DNA from: Stygiobacter electus
GTDB lineage: Bacteria > Bacteroidota > Ignavibacteria > Ignavibacteriales > Melioribacteraceae
DNA: 64,000 bases
NCBI GenBank assembly: GCA_029210465.1
Contig: JARGDL010000003.1
Location: 124,001 to 188,000 of the forward strand
Direction: 5' to 3'
Part shown: piece by piece, positions 63,278 through 64,000 of the stretch
Layout of the letters: the number at the start of each line of letters is the position of its first letter
How positions within the stretch are numbered: the stretch's first letter is position 1
Made by a program: the position numbers and the translations under genes
The notes under the pieces: model-generated
The model's input: the letters and a program-made list of their open reading frames with translations, nothing else
Databases searched by the model: none
Told to the model about the DNA's origin: nothing

Positions 63278-63421
63278 CTTGATCTTACTCTTAATCTTAC
63301 GCTTACTCTTAATCTTACACTTACTCTTAATCTTACGCTTGATCTTAATCTTACACTTACTCTTAATCTTACGCTTGATCTTAATCTTACACTTGATCTT
63401 GATCTTACGCTTACTCTTGAT
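63278..63421. repeat. Ordered 18-bp minisatellite (8 copies, built of hexamers)
   Basis: Twenty-four perfect-length hexamers of the type CTTNNN, grouped as eight 18-bp units (CTTAC[GA]-CTTACT-CTTAAT or variants). From unit 2 on, the sixth base of the first hexamer alternates strictly G, A, G, A, giving a 36-bp higher order. It lies 13 bp after the kinase stop. The minus strand is open across it but encodes only an Arg/Ser/Val/Leu repeat. The remaining 63422-63558 shows a small CTTAG-CCA-CTAAG hairpin and nothing else I can name. Confidence 0.9.
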
Positions 63422-63558
63422 CTTATCTTCACCACTTAGCCACTAAGCAACACTTAAAATTCTCAATTAAACTTTACTAAAATCAAACTTGATAATTCAA
63501 AAATAAGCCAATAAGTTTCAGACACGAATATTCTTTATAATTAACAAACAGGTTAAAT

Positions 63559-64000
63559 ATGAGTTTAAGTCTAATCGCAAAAACAATTAAAGCATCACCA
63601 ACTTTAGCTTTGAATGAAAAAGCAGCTATATTAAGAGAAAAAGGTGACCCAGTAATTCATCTTGGCGGTGGCGAACCTAAAAGTCGTGCACCAATGGATG
63701 CAATTCTTTCAGCAGTAAATATGTTAAACAGCGGCGAAGTGAGATACGCTCCCGCCGATGGTATTCCTGAATTGAAAAAATCTATAATTCGTTACACCGA
63801 GGAATTTTATCACAGAAAAGTTAATCCCGAAAATGTTATTGCAAGCAGCGGTGCAAAACAAGCTATAATGGTTGCACTTCAAGCAATATTAAATCCACAA
63901 GAGGAAGTTATATTTCCCGCACCTTATTGGGTTAGCTATCCCGATATGGCTCGTCTTGTTGGAGCTATTCCAGTTCCTGTTCTTCCTGAAGATGGAACTT
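63559..64000 (+). CDS. Class I/II aminotransferase, N-terminal part
   Basis: Starts at the ATG 63559 (AGG 6 nt upstream) and runs off the right edge after 147 codons. Begins SLSLIAKTIKASPTLALNEKA, then HLGGGEPKSRAP, RYAPADGIPELKKSI, SSGAKQAIMVALQAIL and FPAPYWVSYPDM. This is the pattern of the PLP-dependent aspartate aminotransferase family (AspC/PatA-like), where VSPSxT...NTPGEPDF...YTP.GG.PELR...sGxKqa...PYWVSYP is usual. The PLP lysine lies beyond the window. Unrelated to motility and probably the first housekeeping gene past the cluster. Confidence 0.88.
   Translation, partial: MSLSLIAKTIKASPTLALNEKAAILREKGDPVIHLGGGEPKSRAPMDAILSAVNMLNSGEVRYAPADGIPELKKSIIRYTEEFYHRKVNPENVIASSGAKQAIMVALQAILNPQEEVIFPAPYWVSYPDMARLVGAIPVPVLPEDGT

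Noticed and set aside
63238..63435. Minus-strand open frame of 65 codons made of Arg/Ser/Val/Leu repeats
   Set aside because: It is only the translation of the 18-bp minisatellite and has no ribosome site or partner gene.

Overview
The window is AT-rich DNA (roughly 70 percent A+T by eye) from a Gram-negative, flagellated bacterium. The best guess is a member of the Ignavibacteria (Ignavibacteriota/Chlorobi side of the FCB group). The grounds are a C-terminal type IX secretion sorting domain with the Ignavibacteria-like YPNPFNPTTKI signature (24227-24553), complete outer-membrane flagellar rings (FlgH/FlgI), and short gene spacing. The phylum is inferred; the flagellar identity of the genes is not in doubt.

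Layout. Almost everything from 1 to 52400 is on the minus strand. Four transcription units there make up nearly a whole flagellar and chemotaxis system. (1) 22637 down to 13501: fliL-fliM-fliN-fliO-fliP-fliQ-fliR-flhB-flhA-flhF-flhG (switch, export gate, placement control). (2) 13404 down to the left edge: a small membrane protein, fliA (sigma-28), two HDOD genes, a degenerate histidine kinase, an unknown membrane protein, flgF-flgG-flgA-flgH-flgI, flgJ-flgN-flgK-flgL, motA and a motB cut by the window edge. (3) 37046 down to 24768: flgB-flgC-small gene-fliE-fliF-fliG-fliH-fliI-fliJ-motE-like-fliK-flgD-flagellar operon protein-flgE. (4) 44248 down to 37226: a HEAT-repeat gene, cheR, two cheY, cheZ, cheA, cheB and a small CxC protein. 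Next come an NtrC-type activator with its kinase (FlgR/FlgS-like), two chemoreceptors, a pair of small TonB-C proteins and cheW.

A 1.7-kb plus-strand island (about 22790-24656) sits between units 1 and 3. It is bounded by two 92-bp direct repeats and holds a lipoprotein gene, with a 15-A tract in its promoter spacer, and the 3' remnant of a type IX-secreted protein. From 52891 to 63264 four plus-strand genes encode three multi-PAS histidine kinases (one a hybrid) and a two-receiver response regulator. They are followed by an ordered 18-bp minisatellite and the 5' part of an aminotransferase gene.

Regulation. Sigma-54 (-24/-12) promoters can be read in front of fliL, the fliA operon, flgB, the chemotaxis operon and the plus-strand kinase genes. 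Each has, 70-145 bp upstream of the predicted start, a copy of one 17-bp partly palindromic element (best form TTGGCTAAAATTAGCCA). I infer this to be the binding site of the NtrC-type activator at 44438-45829. Sigma-28-like promoters precede the TonB-C/chemoreceptor unit and probably cheW. The implied cascade is FlgS/FlgR with sigma-54, then basal body, hook, fliA and chemotaxis genes, then FliA, then receptors. The activator-site repertoire, a tandem-HDOD plus pseudo-kinase module downstream of fliA, and a 145-bp motA/motB overlap are the least ordinary parts. No rRNA, tRNA, CRISPR array or complete mobile element was seen, and flagellin, fliD, fliS and flgM are not in this window.
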